Part shown: positions 1-10,701 of the stretch, piece after piece
Layout: each line of letters starts with the position of its first letter
Numbering within the stretch: the first letter of the stretch is position 1
Source of the DNA: Cantharellus purpuraceus
Lineage: Eukaryota; Basidiomycota; Agaricomycetes; Cantharellales; Hydnaceae
DNA length: 64,000 nt
Direction: 5' to 3'
NCBI GenBank assembly: GCA_025174535.1
Contig: JALBUN010000023.1
Location: 3,286,001 to 3,350,000 of the forward strand
Program-made: the position numbers and the translations under genes
Notes under the pieces: model-generated
Told to the model about the DNA's origin: nothing
Seen by the model: the letters and a program-made list of their open reading frames with translations, nothing else
Databases searched by the model: none

Positions 1-828
1 CACTTGTGACGCCGTTCTGGATCCGGAGAAAGGATTCTCCAGTAAACGTTAATTCAATTTGATCTGGTGGCTCTGCTGGATTCGAATGGGTTCTGATGCT
101 ACACGGGTAGGCGAGGGCAGACTAGCCCTTAAAGCCTTATAATACTAAGCTTCAGAGTGGATAGAGGTGGAAAAACCCCAGTAGGCATTTTTTTTCTCTC
201 GAGGTGCCATTGCTGTGCTGAACCGTGAGTGGGTTGCTGATGCTGTTTGGATAGCTTGTCAGTAACGAGATACCTTGTCAGTAACGAGATAACGGTACCC
301 GAGTCAGTCACGTTACTTACTATGCTCTGGTGTCCTGGAGAGTATGATGTTCCTTCAGCCGGTTTGGTAAGAGCAACCTAGAGCTAATAATATGTCACAG
401 GACGAGACTCTTGAAAGCTCTTAAACCTAGCCAAATCTCAATCATACCAGCCTGAGCATAAGCCTCTGTTGCTCTGCTCGTCGTACCATGCACACAAATC
501 ATTCCACCGGCGTATACCACCAATCAAACCCGATACAATCTTTCAGTGGGACTGCAGACTATCCAACTGGTCAGCACCCTCCTCCATCAGAGTTGGGGAT
601 TGATAACAACTGAGGTGGCGCTCAGGTATACACACGGCTACCCGTGACATCGAAGTGAGGTTGGGGCAGGATTGGTAAGAGTAACATGGGGTATAATTTA
701 TCCCGAGATAAGACTTTAAGCCGCCATCATTAAAACTTCTCAAGCTCAGCTAGAGTCCACATCGCACCATCACTAGTTCCTAGCACCTGTCTCTATTGCC
801 GTAGACCTGCTCTGTACTGCAGGTCAAG
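1..828. other. Upstream intergenic region, no gene seen
   Basis: No coding region could be supported. It contains a short tandem duplication (about 18 bp, CTTGTCAGTAACGAGATA, near 257-290). It presumably includes the promoter of the transporter that starts at 829, but I see no clear TATA box close to the start. Confidence 0.5.
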
Positions 829-2953
829 ATGTCTACCATCCGGTCTTCTGATACACACTCTCCACAAACCACTGACAGACCGAGGTCTTTGAATGGAGAA
901 ACCAAGGAGTCGAGGTCCGTGGTAGACACTTACGACATGAGCGGAGAACTTGAAGCCAAGGAGATTGTGCATGCTGGAGGGCCTACATCGGAGACGACCC
1001 CCTCAAACTCCCCAATGGATCCTCATAATTGGCCAACGTGCGTCAAATTACATTGATTTTGGACAAATTGACAGACACAGTGTGTAGATGGCGCAAAAAC
1101 ACGTTACTTTGGATTGTAGCCGTGCATACCATGCAAGGGCCTTTTAGCGCCGGTATGCTCCTCGAATATCGGTTTTTTAGTGGCTAAGTGACGTTTCGAA
1201 TCAGCCGTCGCTATCCCTGCATTCATGGACCTCTCCATGGAGTTTGGCGCTGATCTGAATACTACTGCTTATTTCACGTGAGTTCGACTCGGTCATATTG
1301 CGAAACTGTCAGTACGGCTTACATACATCACGTTTTGAGATCGGTTCCCATTATATTTCTTGGTGTCCTGCCAATTATATGGTCTCCATTTTCTGCTCGC
1401 ATCGGACGACGGCCGGTTTATCTGATATCCGCGATTGTCTCTGCAGCTTGCTCACTCGCTGGGAGCTTCTGCCATTCGTATGCCACGCTCATGATCACGC
1501 GGATAATTCAAGGTTTTCTGTCCTCGACCATACAATTCTACTTGATTCATGACAATTACCAGCAATGTTCTTGGCACCTCCATTGTCCATTGGGGCATGT
1601 AGTGTACAGGAAATGTTTTCCGCGCATGAAAGGGGACAGAAAATGGGTATCTGGGGTAAGATTTATGCCACTATGACAAAACAACATCCATGATGACAGA
1701 TGTCCTTTTAAAGCGTTGATGGTCACCGTCGGACCACCATTAGGTCCTGTGATGTATGTCTCTTTTTGCCCTTGCATTGCCATGCAGCTGGCATTAACTG
1801 CAGAAGTGTCGGTTACCTTGTGCAGTTGAAGGGTTGGAGAGCAGCGTTGCGTCTACTCGCCGCCATTCATCTGGCCCTATTCGTGGCCCACGTTTTCTTC
1901 GGTCCTGAGACCCTGTTCCTAGAGAGTGAGGGAACTGATGAAAAGCAAAAACCTTCTCCCACTAGAAAATGGTGGCACCAATATGTGGTATTTCGTATCT
2001 ATGATCGCAAGCCTCTTCAGATGATCGAATTTATCCGACCATTCCTCATGGGTGCTTATCCCGTGATCTTGTTGCCTTCGGTGGCCTATTCCTTTGTCTT
2101 CGCATATACCAACATCCTTGTGGTTCGTCTCTCAGTCTCAGCATAAAAGTCGCCACTGAACCTTTTGTTCGCATAGACAATATTCGTTCCGCAGGTCTGT
2201 ACCCTAGGTGCATCAATTCTGATGAGCCTGATTCCTGGTAGATTTTTGGGCAAAAGTTTGGGCTCGCTCCCGGTCCGCTCGGTCTCCAGATGATCGCACC
2301 GCTCATTGGTGCGATCCTTGGAGAATTGCTTGCAGGACTGGGTAGCGATTTTCTTGTCAATTGGCGGACGAAAAGGACAGGAATCCGAGTCCCAGAGTAC
2401 CGCCTGGCGCTGGTCTACCCCGGCTTTCTGCTTGCAATTATTGGTGTCATCGGTGAGATTTGACCACACTCCTCATCGTCGTTGGTTAGGCTCACCTTCA
2501 CTGTATAGTGTGGGGTGTTCAACTTCAGAACGCGACTCCTGGGAAATGGAATATCACGCCTGTAATATTTCATCACTCCCAAGACTCGAGCCGATAGATG
2601 TCATCACTTTACCTTTACAGGACATTGGCTCTGCCATCTCAATTTTTGGACAACAAATCGTAGCAACCGTGTGCACCACATATGCCATCGAAAGCTATGG
2701 CTCAGACACGGCGAGCGTGTCGGCGTTTGTATCATTCTTCCGACAATTCTGGGGCTTTGTGAGCATTGTCATGCTCTCCTGCGACCACTTTTATTGACAG
2801 TGATGCTAGTTGGCACCTTTCTATCTCGGCCACGCTGTCACAAATCTGGGAATAGCCAAGGCAGTTGGGCTGTTTTCAAGTTTCATGGGCATTGGTATGT
2901 TTATGGTCGTCGCTTGCAACATTTGGGGTCCCAGGTGGAGGGCTATTAGTTGA
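829..2953 (+). CDS. MFS transporter, DHA1 family (drug/polyamine-type H+ antiporter)
   Basis: A plasma-membrane major facilitator protein, probably a proton-coupled exporter of drugs or polyamines; the substrate is inferred from family only. I reconstruct 12 exons: 829-1037, 1088-1152, 1205-1277, 1340-1512, 1563-1655, 1714-1753, 1804-2122, 2177-2194, 2242-2452, 2509-2561, 2621-2758, 2810-2953, totalling 511 codons plus stop. All introns are GT-AG, 45-62 nt, and the frame closes exactly. The protein has a hydrophilic N-terminus of about 70 residues, then the NWP-x-W-R-K-N start of the fungal DHA1 core, the loop SARIGRRPVYL (the MFS GRR signature), AHERGQKMGIW, VGPPLGPV, and the family C-terminus CNIWGPRWR. 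The start is the first ATG of the long N-terminal exon. Exon 8 is only 18 nt. The next gene downstream is another MFS transporter in the same direction, from a different subfamily, so this is not a recent tandem duplicate. No disabling change was found. Confidence 0.88.
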
Positions 2954-3552
2954 ACTATGTTCGTACGTTACTAAGATGTATGCTTATAACACGAAGCCTT
3001 TATAAGGCGACCTTTCGTTAACACCTAGGTCGGGATCATTGTTGACTCGCCAGTCGATGATGCAAACTGATTATGAATCTTCATGCATGTCCAACTTTCG
3101 CGCATACGCGATATGTACATCAGAGAGTGTAAGTGAGAAAAGGTCTCCATATGGAATCGAAGCCGGGTGGCTTCTTCTCCATCTCGGCATTGGAATGGCA
3201 GGGTTTAGCCCATCCTACCGCAGTGGACACCTCCGAACCACTGGACTTGTACAAGGTACTGAGGGACGTTTTGACGTGGTGATAATAATTAGCACTGCAA
3301 CTGTGGACGCGTTGTTGACGCGTTTCAACCCGGTCCGTGAACCGGCCCCAAGCCTTGCTCCGCCCAACGCACGCTGGAGAAGCACCGGCATTTATGAAAA
3401 GCCGGACAAAGAAGGTCATGCGCAACACCACCTTGTGCAACTTCTGGCAAGCGAGTCTTGGACTCCCCAATCTTCCCAGAGACAGAGGGCACAGTAGTGT
3501 CGCCGAATAACCACTTCATTTAGTCGTTGGGCAGCGTCAACACGGCGTCGAG
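2954..3552. other. Intergenic spacer between two MFS genes
   Basis: About 600 bases with no supported gene. Open frames of 60-150 codons occur on both strands but lack recognisable domains or splice structure. It should hold the terminator of the first transporter and the promoter of the second. Confidence 0.5.
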
Positions 3553-5410
3553 ATGTCAACTTCCTTCAATGAGAAGCACTTCGATGGCAACTCTCCAAAG
3601 CTTGAGGATAGCTCCCTGGCCACAGGTGAAATTTCAGAACTGACAGTCGTTGCCGAGGGTGAAGAGCGCACAACAATCTTTGTCTGGCTGCTCGTCTGTG
3701 TTTCTAGTATCTCTGGTCTTCTTTTCGGTGAGTTTTGTGTCATTTTGTTGCAAACACAATGTAAAACATGGTATATATACACAGGTTATGACACTGGCGT
3801 CATCAGTGGTGCTCTTGTGACCATCGGTAGTGACCTTGGTCCCAGGCAGCTGTCCAATATACAGAAAGTCCGTGTCTCCCTGAAATTGCTCACCCCACCG
3901 CTCACTCTTTGTGGCAGGAATTGATCACCTCTGCCACCACCTTGGGAGCCCTCTTTGGTGGGCTTGTCGGCGGCATGCTCTCTGATTATGCTGGCCGAAA
4001 GCCAGTATTGGGGATCGCAGACGTTATATTTATCGGAGGAGCTATTGGACAGGCAGTTTGTCACACCGTTGCGGCCATGATTGGCGGACGATTCTTGATT
4101 GGCATCGCGGTGGGCCTCGCAGCGTGCATAGCTCCGCTGTATATACAAGAGCTCAGTCCGACGCGTCTCCGAGGTCGGATGGTGACTCTTAACGTTGTCG
4201 CTATTACTGGTGGGCAGGTCATTGCGTATGGTATAGGAGCTGCTTTCGAGAAGTCACACGGTGGTTGGCGTTGGATGGTCGGCCTGGGGTGTGTGCCTGC
4301 AGGGCTCCAGTTTTTGTTACTCTTTCTCTTGCCGGAGTCTCCCCGTATCATGGTCAGATCAGGGAGTCAAGAGGATGCTAGACGTATTATGCGGAAAATC
4401 TACGCTTTTGCCACGCCAGAACAAATCGAATTCAAAGTTAAGGTACTCACCACAGCCGTGCAAGAGGCTATTGACATCACAAACTCGACAACGTTTTTGC
4501 AACGATTATATTCGATTTTCTTTGTCCCTGTCAACCGGCGTGCACTGAGTGTGTATGGTCTCTGCCAGCCGGACAAGCATTGACCCTATTTGGCAGTAAT
4601 CGGTTGTGGTCTCCAAGCTTTCCAACAGCTATGCGGATTTAACACCTTGATGTACTACAGCGCAAGCCTTTTCAAGTCGATAGGATTCAACAATCCCACT
4701 GCCGTCGGACTCATTGTCGCCGGGACCAACTTTGTCTTTACAATTGTCGCCCTGAAGTATATTGACATCATCGGACGGAGAAAGATCATGGTATGGACAT
4801 CACCTGGAATGATATTTGGACTCACCTTGGCAGCCATCTCTTTCCACTGTAATATTTACATTTCCTTTTTGTGGCTAGTATCCAGTGCTCAACATTCTCT
4901 TTTGAAAGTTTTAACAATTCGCACGAACAGCCAACTCGTTGATGGTACGAAATATCCTGACTCTTGGTCAGCCCTGGTTCTCTTGAGTATGATTGTTTTC
5001 GTCGCTTCCTATGCGACTGGTTTGGGAAATGTCCCTTGGCAACAAGGCGAACTCTTCGGTCTTGAAGGTGGGTGCTTCGCCAAACCTATCATGTCGCGCT
5101 GCAGCTCACTAACGACATAGTGCGGGGGATTGGAACGTCTCTCGCGACGGCTACTAACTGGGGCGCCAACCTGATCATTGGATCCACGTACCTGTCACTT
5201 ATGAATAAAATCACCCCCTCCGGCGCATTTGGATTTTACGCAGGATTATGCTTGCTGGGTTGGACATTTTGTCTATTCTGTTACCCTGAGACCGCAGGAC
5301 TCAGTCTAGAGGAGGTGAAGGGTATTTTCAAGGATGGCTTTGGTGTGAAGGAGAGTCAGCGGATGAGGAGAGAGAAGCAGGAGTTGAAGAAGTCTACACA
5401 CAAAGTCTAA
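3553..5410 (+). CDS. MFS sugar-porter family, myo-inositol transporter-like
   Basis: A proton-coupled sugar/polyol symporter of the plasma membrane, closest by motif to fungal myo-inositol transporters (ITR1 type). Exons 3553-3727, 3785-3867, 3918-4548, 4597-4848, 4909-5067 and 5121-5410 give 529 residues with the frame closing exactly; introns are 48-60 nt GT-AG. Visible hallmarks are GYDTGVISGAL after TM1, DYAGRKPVLG, GRFLIGIAVGLAA, the PLYIQELSPTRLRGR loop, PESPR after TM6, QQLCGFNTLMYY in TM7, IDIIGRRKIM, GNVPWQQGELF and the PETAGLSLEEV cytoplasmic tail motif. These are the standard sugar-porter signatures in the right order and the length is normal. The start ATG opens a roughly 45-residue cytoplasmic N-terminus. 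Inositol rather than hexose specificity is inference. A decayed copy of its last 80 bases lies at about 5653-5732. Confidence 0.88.
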
Positions 5411-5652
5411 GGCATGGAAATTGAAGTGACGGTTTTTTTTTTGTTTATGATATTCATGTCCATGGATAGACTCATCGAGAGATATCCTTAGCTTTGAGAT
5501 AGACGATGCTCATTTAGTTTGACTGGAGCGGACTGGGCCCGGGATCGCGGATATCCTGCTCGGACTAGCTAGCCTACAATAGACCGATAATAATTACTGC
5601 AATGTTCCGACCAGCCTCTCTGCTAAACTTCCCTCTTCCCTTCTAGAACGTG

Positions 5653-5732
5653 TGATGAGGAGAGAGAAGCAGGAGTTGAAGAGGCTGAGGAAGGCCAAAC
5701 TTAAAGTCTAAGATATGAAGATTGATGTGACA
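5653..5732 (+). pseudogene. Duplicated 3' end of the inositol-type transporter gene
   Basis: The stretch repeats the last codons, stop and first 3' UTR bases of the preceding transporter (compare 5361-5432): both read ATGAGGAGAGAGAAGCAGGA, then diverge slightly, then share AAAGTCTAAG and a similar GAAGATTGA/GAAATTGA tail. No other exon of the transporter is seen beside it. It is a local partial duplication or the remains of a lost tandem copy. Confidence 0.75.
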
Positions 5733-6034
5733 GGTCATATTCGTGCACAAAAAGGGTTAGTGGTCCATTGAGCTGGAGTTGAGTGGGACACAACCGATGC
5801 TGACGGCCTGGCTAAGACTCCCCAAGTCCCGACCGAGACACTTCATATTACATAAGCCGATACTTACTCGAACAGTTTCTCACGCATAGGAAACTTCAGC
5901 TCCAGACCTACTCTTGATTAGCCTCAATCCGAAACCCCTGGCCTTCAGGAATATACTGCTAATCTTCCGAAACGTGTCTTCTCTACAAAAGACTTTATGA
6001 GGTCGCTGGACATGCCTTCTTTCTGCTGGCCTGG

Positions 6035-7773
6035 ATGGCACAGTTGACACTCATCCTTCTTTCTGCGCTGGTCGCATTATTTCATATTCATCCTCGACTC
6101 TCTAATGCTGTACCACTCACAGTTGACAGAGAATGGTTCCCTAGAGAGCTCATCTCGAATGCTCCTGGTCTCGTCGCTGCCGCTCCTGACTCTGCAGTGA
6201 TTCCAGACGTTGTCGAATTTGCCCCTGAGCTGTCTGGTGCTGCTTCTTCTCTTCCAGGAACCGAATCAACAGTGACGCAGTGGGAGACAACAACCGTGAC
6301 GGTGCAACCTACTGCCACTGCAGTCCCATCCAACGATGTGGGACCAAAACCACAAACCTGGGTTCTGCCAGAGGCTTTCACGGATCTGTCTCCGTTCCGC
6401 ATCGATAAAATTGCGTATGGATCCCCAAACATCGTTGTTGTGATGGGTATACCGGCTAAAGCATCTGCTACTATTGCCTCTCCGGGGTCACCGACCCCGG
6501 TTGTCACTCCAGCTTTCACGGAATCTTCATTGACTTCTTCCGAGCTGCCTCGCCGGTGGACGAACAGTAGCTCTGCATATCGTCTATTCTTTCCATCAGG
6601 CTCAATCAATCCTGGAAACAAACCTCAAGGCGGCTCCGATTTCTATGCTACACCCTTGCCTGTTCAGTCAGCCACAAATGTGACCCTACAGTACAGTGTC
6701 TTCTTCCCAGCAGATTTTGAATGGGCTCGTGGTGGCAAGTTGCCAGGGCTCTATGGTGGTCATGGAGGATGCTCCGGAGGGAACAACGCCAAAAGCTGTT
6801 TCAGCACACGTATGATGTGGAGACAAGGCGGTGCCGGAGAACTGTACCTGGTACGTATCCTGCATAATCCTCTTCAGTATGAGAGCTGATGCAGGGTTTT
6901 ATCCAGTATGCGCCAAAGGACAAGCAGACTCTTGAGCTCTGTCAAGTGCCACCACAATCCGTATGTGATGCAGCCTACGGGTTGTCTATAGGACGAGGCT
7001 CGTTTCATTTTGCAGCTGGCGACTGGACACATGTGAGCCAGACTGTGAGACTAAATACCCCCGGGAAGCAGGATGGCGGGTTCGAACTCGTTGTGAACGG
7101 TCAGAGAATCCTACGAAGAGACGACGTGTTTTACAGAAACTTGCCTTCGAATTCCGATCGGAGTGATGGCAGTGATAGCGGCGATAATGGAAGCGATGAT
7201 GATGGATGGGGTGGTGACGGAGGGGATAGCGACGAAAATGATGGTGGTGATGATGGCGGCCTCCTTGGCGACTTGCTGAGGAGAGAGAGTTCAGAGATGA
7301 GCAGTAGTTTCTCCGGGCCCCTTTCTCCTCATTCTCCGGTAACATCTAATCCCGACGATGACGGGGATTCACAGGCACCATTGTTTGCCCCACTGGCTGT
7401 ACCCATGTTTGCAGGAGAAGCCCTACCCATGGGCAATCTTGGTATAGATGTCATCCCAGCCTCGACTGACATACAGACCACGACGGTAATGAGCACCATG
7501 ACAACAACAAGATCAGCACAAGGCGAGACTTCTACTCTCTTGGCGAGTTCGTCGCAAGTTCAAATGGAGTCTCAGGGGGATGCACCGAGTGCCATAGGCT
7601 TCTCAGGAATATTCTTCAGGTGCGTGATGTGTGCTGGATGAGTCAAGTGTCATCCCTGATAATGTCATCTCTGCATTCCCAGCACGTTCTTTGGCGGTCA
7701 CGAGGTGTCATGGGCATCCCCGAAAGACCAGTATTCCTATTTCAAAGACTTCGGGATGACTGTCAATGCCTGA
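6035..7773 (+). CDS. Secreted polysaccharide lyase family 14-like protein
   Basis: Likely an extracellular enzyme acting on uronate-rich polysaccharide (PL14 members include glucuronan/alginate lyases); catalytic function is inferred. Exons 6035-6850, 6907-7619 and 7683-7773 give 539 residues; introns are 56 and 63 nt, GT-AG. A signal peptide is visible (about 25 residues: Leu/Ala-rich core after MAQ). A Pro/Ser/Thr-rich linker follows, then the PL14-like beta-sandwich region with FFPADFEW, GGKLPGLYGGHGGCSGG, CFSTRMMWR, YAPKDKQ, YGLSIGRGSF, LNTPGKQDGG and DVFYR. A long Ser/Asp/Gly-rich insert (about 7158-7340, runs such as DGGDDGG) interrupts the domain before the closing strand FSGIFF-STFFGGHE and KDFGMTVNA at the stop. 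The acidic, low-complexity insert may be a surface loop. A decayed copy of the last intron and exon is present at about 12,530-12,680. Confidence 0.75.
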
Positions 7774-8458
7774 TCAGTAAATCGTTAAAGCTGAAGTCTC
7801 GTCCTTGCATTCTTTTATTAGTATGGCAGATCTTAAAGAGAAAGCATTGGGAGTCAAGTTCAGATGCTAACGTGATGTGTACGTTTACAATGCAGTGATA
7901 AGTGCCTCAATATCAACTCAAGTCTTTGTACAGTTGCCTCGTGGCGAGGTCAAATTCCTTAACTGTGTAACATCATCCCATGAGGCAATCAAAGGGTACT
8001 ATTATTATGGTGACATGTAGACAAAACTCGCGGTAAACATCTTGTTGCGAGGCAAGTTGCTTTGCAGGCGCCTACTACTTACGGTCATATTGCGCGGTGT
8101 CCAGATGATAAGCTGTTCGCTTGTAAGTAGCACGACTTCCTACATATCCCTCAAGGCTTCCTGTATTTCCATGGAGCTGGATCTTCAATTGCCCGCGTGG
8201 TTCCTGCGAGGTGTTCCGCAGGGATTCTGATGAGTCTTACTTAGCTTACAATTCCGAATACGCGATCTATTAGACGTGGGTCTAGATAGAATTATAGAAC
8301 ACGTGTCATCTGACGCGACATGATGCACGAGGTATAGTACAACGCAATCTCACTTCAGGCTGGAAGGCGAGGACTCTAAGATGTATAAAGTACATGCATA
8401 ATACTCCTCCGATACTGGCAACCCTCTGAGCCTATTTCTTTCTCCGTGTTCCTCCAAG
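7774..8458. promoter_or_regulatory. Intergenic region with TATA box before the aspartic peptidase gene
   Basis: About 685 bases between two genes in the same direction. A TATA-like box (GTATAAAGT) lies near 8384, about 75 bases before the peptidase ATG at 8459. The region is present a second time, diverged, at about 12,680-13,420, where the equivalent box reads GTATAAAAGC near 13,325. A 23-base stretch around 8073-8095 (ending TCATATTGCGCGGTGTC) is unchanged in the copy at about 12,971. Confidence 0.55.
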
Positions 8459-10530
8459 ATGACCGATAGTATCCATGGCAGGGTGTCGCTAGACATGATT
8501 TTCGATGCCAAAATGGTTACCCCAGAAGAATTTGTACGGTGATATTTGATCTAGGGGAGCTAGCGTGCACTGATGCTCTATACCGATATGCAGGCATACA
8601 GAGATGCATTCAAATGGCAATTCAAACCATGTGGAAGAGCAACTAACATTCCCTACCTGTATTGCCTCAACAATAGACTCTACGCCAATGCACCGACACC
8701 GCTTCCATCCACAACACAGGTCACTTCACTCCAGAATTGGTCGTCTCCAATGCAGTCTCAACCCAGGAGATTTACAGTATTTGCCCAACGCCAAGAGCCT
8801 CGTACAGCTGTCCGCTTTGGCCAGCCATACCTTCAACAGGCGATAGATTTTGACGCTACCAGTGGCGGTATGTCCGTGTTTACCAACTAATGCCAAACCT
8901 CAAAGCAAGTCTTTTTTCATCCCAGCGGGGACATACGTAGTCACAGTGGCACGTAACTTAGCTATATAATTGTTTATGATCTTCATCATCTATCCCTTTA
9001 TTGCAGGAATTTCGGGAACCTTCCGCCTAGTAGTAGACATAGGTAATGTTACAACCATCCTCTATAGCTTGTGATTTCAACAGTCGTCATAGGCTCAGAT
9101 GTCTCGTATGTCTGCATAACTCAACGCATCACCAATGAGTGGTATCATTGATATTCTTCCAGATGGGTGAGGAGTATTTCAATCCCAAGGGGCGAGAGGC
9201 GATATGACCGTACACAAACAACCATACCCGTGAGCCACTTTGATGTCACATACTGTGATACAGCAAGAGCTTGTAAGAGCTTTACAACCTGTGCCAGACC
9301 GTTTTACTAATTCTCTACAGGGGGTGTTGTCTGCAAGGAAGAAGGTGTCCGTTTTGGTCTTGAGAGAGCACAGTTCAAGGCAACTTGGGCGTTTGGCGCT
9401 GCCACCGGAATGAATACTAAGGCCAAGAAAGATCGCCATCAAGGTGTCCTCGCGTTAGGACCCAACCGGTGTGTTATGGCTAAACCACGTGGCTATAACT
9501 GTCTGACACACAGCCTCAGTCCGTCTGCGAATCCTGAGCGGTTCAGTGCCCCGTCGGATAGCATGGTATGATTTCATTCTATTTGCGACCACAAAATTCA
9601 TCCTTGAACGTGTGCAGACTTTTACAGAGACTCTGATGAGGGAAGGACTCATTGAAGTTACCACACTTCCCTATTTATTTATTTTGTTCTGAAATGGGCT
9701 GCGGTTAGGATTCTTATTTCTGCATTAGACTCCGTGATCAGTAAGTTGCTGTTGTTTTACTTGTCTCAGTCTATTCCTAATATCCTGTAGAGACCCGAGT
9801 ACCATCATTTTTGGCAAACTCCCAGACCTTGGAGCAAACAAGCCATTTGAATTCCAGCCGGTAGAAGGCGGGTATTGGACTTTGTCCTCTACGTACATTG
9901 CAGTTCTCAAACCGTCAGTGGCAAACCGAGAAGGGGAGCGGATGCAACATGACTATACAAGGCATGAAGAGCAGCAATCTGTCAGCAACAGCTACAGTAA
10001 TCGCAACTTCGCAATGTTAGATACAGGCATGTCCAATCACCTCGCATGATTCTGAACTTCACTGATTTTGATCCACAGGAACAGAATATATTTATTTAAA
10101 TCCCGATGCTACTCGTTGGATCTACGAAGCGCTTTGTGGTAAAGACGGGTTTTTCCATACGCCAGATGGATTTTATATCACGGAAGAAGGAATCCGCTGT
10201 CTCAAAGGGGCATATATATGTGTCCACATGGGCAAGAAGGAGTTTTATGTTTCAGCTGAAATACTTCGGGGGAGCATTCGGTGAGGCACATGGCAGCCAA
10301 GGGAACAGTTTGTTCACTCGGTGGCGGGTGTGGGCTCAACACTGAGAACACAAATAAAACATATGATATATATGGCGCCGCAAGTAGTCTCATCACGGTC
10401 TCCACTATCCTACCAACTGATCTACGTTCTCCAGGCGTTCTTGAGACATGCATGGGTCGCATTTGACGCTCAACTAGCGGGGCCAAGAGTGGCCATTTGC
10501 ACAGCTGGTTCATCTGCAAGCAGAGGATGA
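8459..10530 (+). CDS. Aspartic peptidase, pepsin-like family A1
   Basis: A bilobal aspartic endopeptidase. I reconstruct 13 exons: 8459-8533, 8594-8867, 8926-8952, 9007-9042, 9093-9105, 9163-9272, 9321-9468, 9514-9565, 9618-9685, 9729-9740, 9791-10026, 10079-10280, 10347-10530; they sum to 478 codons plus stop with no frame break. The first catalytic loop reads FRLVVDIGSDVSWV, so the usual D-T-G is D-I-G; the second reads FAMLDTGTEYI. The strand GVLALGPN (family GxLGLG) and the tail HAWVAFDAQLAGPRVAIC fit the fold. The DTG codons are split by an intron with a GC donor (10027-10078). Exons of 12, 13, 27 and 36 nt are unusual but each restores the expected protein. No signal peptide is seen at this ATG, so either an upstream exon is missed or the protein is intracellular. 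The D-I-G change may lower activity. Exon joins in 9600-9800 and after 10280 are the least certain. Confidence 0.7.
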
Positions 10531-10701
10531 ACATGTGATGTAAATATGATTGCTGTAGTATATGATTTGTCCATGATCAACTGTTATTTGTCTGACCAAG
10601 ACGCAGACACGTGGCGTCTCATTCGACATCCATCTTTAGGAGCGGTGAACGCGTATCATTTACCTCCTGTCGGTCATACGGGTAGTCTTTGGGAGGCGAC
10701 C

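Noticed and set aside
1513..1562. Apparent frame break in the DHA1 transporter
   Set aside because: A 50-nt GT-AG intron restores the conserved text between RIIQ and AMFLAPPLS.
3039..3497. 152-codon open frame between the two transporters
   Set aside because: No domain, no signal or membrane pattern, overlapping open frames on the other strand, and it lies in the expected promoter region of the next gene.
4549..4596. Apparent frameshift in the inositol-type transporter
   Set aside because: A 48-nt GT-AG intron placed after RAL gives the expected text IIGCGLQAFQQL.
6088..6621. 177-codon minus-strand frame inside the PL14-like gene
   Set aside because: It is the mirror of the first exon of a well-supported gene and has no features of its own.
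10275..10450. Frameshifts that would make the aspartic peptidase a pseudogene
   Set aside because: A GT-AG intron of 66 nt (10281-10346) joins the two frames in the right phase and gives the expected C-terminal strand, so no frameshift is needed.
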